From Butyrivibrio sp. (GTDB lineage Bacteria > Bacillota_A > Clostridia > Lachnospirales > Lachnospiraceae): a stretch of DNA of 8,206 bases. The position numbers were made by a program, and so were the translations under genes. Below are positions 6,214-8,206 of this stretch, piece after piece; position 1 is the stretch's first letter, and every line of letters begins with the position of its first letter. The notes beneath the pieces were generated by a model. It did no database searches, was not told the origin of the DNA, and saw nothing but the letters and a program-made list of their open reading frames with translations. Location: NCBI GenBank assembly GCA_017996845.1, contig JAGOGF010000111.1:1-8206 (forward strand), given 5' to 3'.

Positions 6214-7337
6214 ATGAGCAGATTTATCAGTAAGCGTTTTAATAAAATGGTTCCGTATCGTCTGGGCGAACAGCCCAAAGACAGAACATACATCAAATTG
6301 AATTCCAATGAAACATCGCTTCCACCGTCGGAGACAGTATATACTTCCTTATCAAAAAGTGCACAGCATTCCGATCTGGGACATTATTCCGATCAGGACG
6401 CAACGCCGCTCAGAAAGGCACTTGGCAGATATTACGGCGTAAAAGAAACAGAGGTTTTTGCCGGTAACGGTGCAGATGAAATAATCAGTTTTATTATGCT
6501 GGCATATGGACAGGGAGAACATGGCGTATGTTTTCCGGATATTACCTATGGATTTTATAAAACAGTATGCAATGCATTCGGACTCAAATACAGGGAAATT
6601 CCAGTGGATGAGAATCTGCAGATCAGAGTAGAGGACTATATCGAAACGGATAGTATGGTCATTCTGGCCAATCCGAATGCACCGACAGGACTGCGGATCA
6701 GTCAGAAAGATATTCGCAGACTGGTTGAAGCAAATACGGACAGAATCGTTGTAATTGATGAAGCATATGTGGATTTTGGTACACAGACCTGCATTCTGAT
6801 GAAGCATATGTGGATTTTGGTACACAGACCTGCATTCCGATGATCCATGCGTACAACAATCTCATTGTGGTACATACGATGTCAAAGTCCAGGAACATTG
6901 CAGGGCTTCATGTTGGTTATGCAATCGGAAATGCGGAACTGATGACAGAACTGAATAATCTGAAAAACTGTTTTAATCCCAACAATATCAATCAGGTAAC
7001 GTTAGATGCCGCGGTTGCCGCAGTGGAAGATTTCTCTGCACTGGAAATGAGCTGTCTGAATAAAATAAAAGTACGGATCTGGTTTACAAAACAGCTAAAA
7101 AAAATGGGATATCAGACGTTGGAATCCTATGGGAATTTTGTGTTTACAAAACATGATGGGTATGATGCGCAGACACTTGCAGATTATCTGAATGAGCAGG
7201 GGATACTGGTCAGATACTACGCAAACGAGCGCATCAGAGAGTATGTCCGGATATCTGTCGGTACGCTTAAGGAGATGGAAATAGTTGCAGAAGCACTTCA
7301 GAAATATGAACAGAAAAATACGCAGGAAGCGGTTTGA
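6214..7337 (+). pseudogene. hisC: HisC-family aminotransferase, frameshifted by a 41-bp tandem duplication
   Basis: This is a class I/II PLP-dependent aminotransferase close to histidinol-phosphate aminotransferase. ATG at 6214 follows a GGGAGG site five bases upstream. The first frame carries L-N-S-N-E-T (29-34), A-G-N-G-A-D-E (83-89), N-P-N-A-P-T-G (153-159) and D-E-A-Y-V-D-F (182-188). After residue 194 the reading frame is lost: 15 foreign residues follow and TGA stops it at 6841-6843. The second frame, ending at TGA 7335-7337, resumes with P-M-I-H-A-Y, the Schiff-base lysine motif T-M-S-K-S-R (Lys about 211), A-G-L-H-V-G-Y-A-I-G, and V-R-I-S-V-G-T near the end. Removing one 41-bp copy restores a 360-residue protein of normal length. 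The predicted 209-residue product lacks the PLP lysine and should be inactive. The physiological substrate is unsure because no his genes are nearby. It could be another amino acid transaminase. Confidence 0.92.
6756..6837 (+). repeat. Exact 41-bp tandem duplication inside hisC
   Basis: Bases 6756-6796 and 6797-6837 are identical, head to tail. GATGA occurs at 6757, 6798 and 6839, each 41 bases apart, so the single-copy gene already had GATGA at both ends of the unit. That is a short homology suited to replication slippage. Since 41 is not a multiple of three, the extra copy shifts the frame. Confidence 0.97.
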
Positions 7338-7413
7338 AAAATCATGTATTTTAGGAGCGGACACGCAGAAAGAATACTGTCCGATACAACTATAATTCGG
7401 GGAGGAATATGAT

Positions 7414-8206
7414 ATGAAAACAAGACTTATGGCAATAACAATTATGCTTGCAACGATGGTTTCACTGATGGGATGCGGAAGTGGAGATGTAGCAACAGAA
7501 TCCGAAACGGCATCTGCCGATGTGAAGGTATCGGATACTGCGGCCTCTGCAGTCCAGACAGGCAGCAGTGAAAAAAAGACAGTCGAGACAGTAAAACCGG
7601 GGAAACTGCGCGTCGCAATGGAATGCGCGTATGCTCCGTATAACTGGACACAGCCGGATGATGCCAATGGCGGGGTTAAGATTGCCGAGTCAGTCGATTA
7701 TGCAAACGGATATGATGTCATGATGGCACAGAAAATAGCAGATTCACTTGGCCTTACACTTGAAATTGTGAAGCTGGACTGGGATTCTCTGATTCCGGCA
7801 GTGCAATCGGGCACGGTTGACTGTGTGATAGCCGGGCAGTCCATTACAGCGGAAAGAGAGGAATCGGTTGATTTTTCCGATCCATATTTTTATGCATCGA
7901 TTGTAACACTTGTAAAAAGCAGTTCCAAATATGCATCGGCAGCCTCGATAGCAGATTTATCCGGTGCAAAGGCGACTTCACAGATCAATACGATCTGGTA
8001 TGACAAATGTATCCCCCAGATTCCGGGGGTAAGCATTCAGCCCGCGCAGAAGACCGCACCACAGATGCTGGTAGCACTGGATTCCGGGGCAACGGATATT
8101 GTTGTAACAGACATGCCGACTGCAAAAGCTGCACTGATCGCGTATCCGGATATGAAGCTTCTTGATTTCTCAGGAACAAAAGGAGACTATCAGGTATCGG
8201 CAGAAG
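7414..8206 (+). CDS. Amino acid ABC transporter substrate-binding lipoprotein, family 3 (3' end outside window)
   Basis: This is a solute-binding protein of an amino acid ABC importer, anchored to the outer face of the cell membrane. ATG at 7414 follows a GGGGAGG site (7399-7405). The N-terminus has K and R, a hydrophobic stretch and a lipobox L-M-G-C with Cys21 as the lipidation site. A Ser/Ala/Thr-rich linker runs to about residue 62. The SBP_bac_3 domain starts with G-K-L-R-V-A-M-E, then G-Y-D-V-M-M-A-Q-K-I-A (99-109), W-D-S-L-I-P-A-V-Q-S-G (123-133) and I-T-A-E-R-E-E-S-V-D-F-S-D-P-Y (144-158), where the Arg normally binds the amino acid carboxylate. The open frame gives 264 residues and reaches the window end without a stop, so permease and ATPase genes are expected beyond. 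The 76-base gap from hisC holds a weak 6-bp hairpin (7358-7383) without a T run, so co-transcription with hisC is possible. The substrate cannot be named. Confidence 0.93.
   Translation, partial: MKTRLMAITIMLATMVSLMGCGSGDVATESETASADVKVSDTAASAVQTGSSEKKTVETVKPGKLRVAMECAYAPYNWTQPDDANGGVKIAESVDYANGYDVMMAQKIADSLGLTLEIVKLDWDSLIPAVQSGTVDCVIAGQSITAEREESVDFSDPYFYASIVTLVKSSSKYASAASIADLSGAKATSQINTIWYDKCIPQIPGVSIQPAQKTAPQMLVALDSGATDIVVTDMPTAKAALIAYPDMKLLDFSGTKGDYQVSAE

Noticed and set aside
6352..6825. 157-codon minus-strand open frame opposite hisC
   Set aside because: The plus strand carries clear aminotransferase motifs over the same bases. The minus frame has Cys/His-rich low-sense sequence and depends in part on the duplicated segment.
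6756..6837. Programmed frameshift or mobile element insertion as the cause of the hisC break
   Set aside because: There is no slippery heptamer with a downstream structure, no terminal inverted repeats and no foreign sequence. The inserted 41 bases are an exact copy of the adjacent gene sequence.
7391..7396. Perfect TATAAT just before the binding-protein gene
   Set aside because: No -35 element lies 16-18 bases upstream, and a start about 7 bases downstream would fall inside the ribosome binding site, leaving almost no leader.
7095..7667. 190-codon minus-strand open frame across the hisC end and the lipoprotein start
   Set aside because: It spans two plus-strand genes and their gap. Its apparent Ser/Val-rich content is the complement of the lipoprotein linker codons.

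Overview
The window looks like chromosomal DNA of an anaerobic, low-to-mid GC Firmicute, most likely a gut clostridium of the Lachnospiraceae type. The reasons are a type III glutamine synthetase, a two-subunit iron-sulfur L-serine dehydratase, strong GGAGG-type ribosome binding sites and many intrinsic terminators. This is inferred from gene content; no species can be named from the sequence alone.

Layout. (1) Bases 1-159 hold the 3' end of a plus-strand gene of uncertain family. (2) On the minus strand, asnB (4062 to 2482) and then glnN (2403 to 313) form an apparent two-gene operon for glutamine-dependent asparagine synthesis and glutamine synthesis. It ends at an intrinsic terminator at 279-246. 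(3) Bases 4063-4395 are a 333-base divergent intergenic region with no gene but dense signals: candidate promoters in both directions, two tandem intrinsic terminators inside the asnB leader, a six-base-loop hairpin that competes with the first of them, and a further intrinsic terminator inside the leader of the plus-strand operon. (4) On the plus strand, sdaAB (4396-5055) and sdaAA (5082-5951) encode the beta and alpha chains of L-serine dehydratase. (5) Bases 5952-6213 hold a candidate promoter and a strong hairpin with a short T run, and no gene. (6) A hisC-family aminotransferase gene (6214-7337) is broken by an exact 41-bp tandem duplication. (7) A family 3 amino-acid-binding lipoprotein of an ABC transporter starts at 7414 and runs off the window.

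How it fits together (inference). The genes share nitrogen and amino acid economy. Serine dehydratase releases ammonia and pyruvate, glutamine synthetase captures ammonia, AsnB moves amide nitrogen to aspartate, and the last two genes suggest amino acid transamination and uptake. The two most notable signals are the 41-bp duplication that frameshifts the aminotransferase upstream of its PLP lysine, and the attenuator-like leaders facing away from each other between asnB and sdaAB. One of those leaders has a hairpin that partly fits the RNA targets of ANTAR-domain antiterminators.
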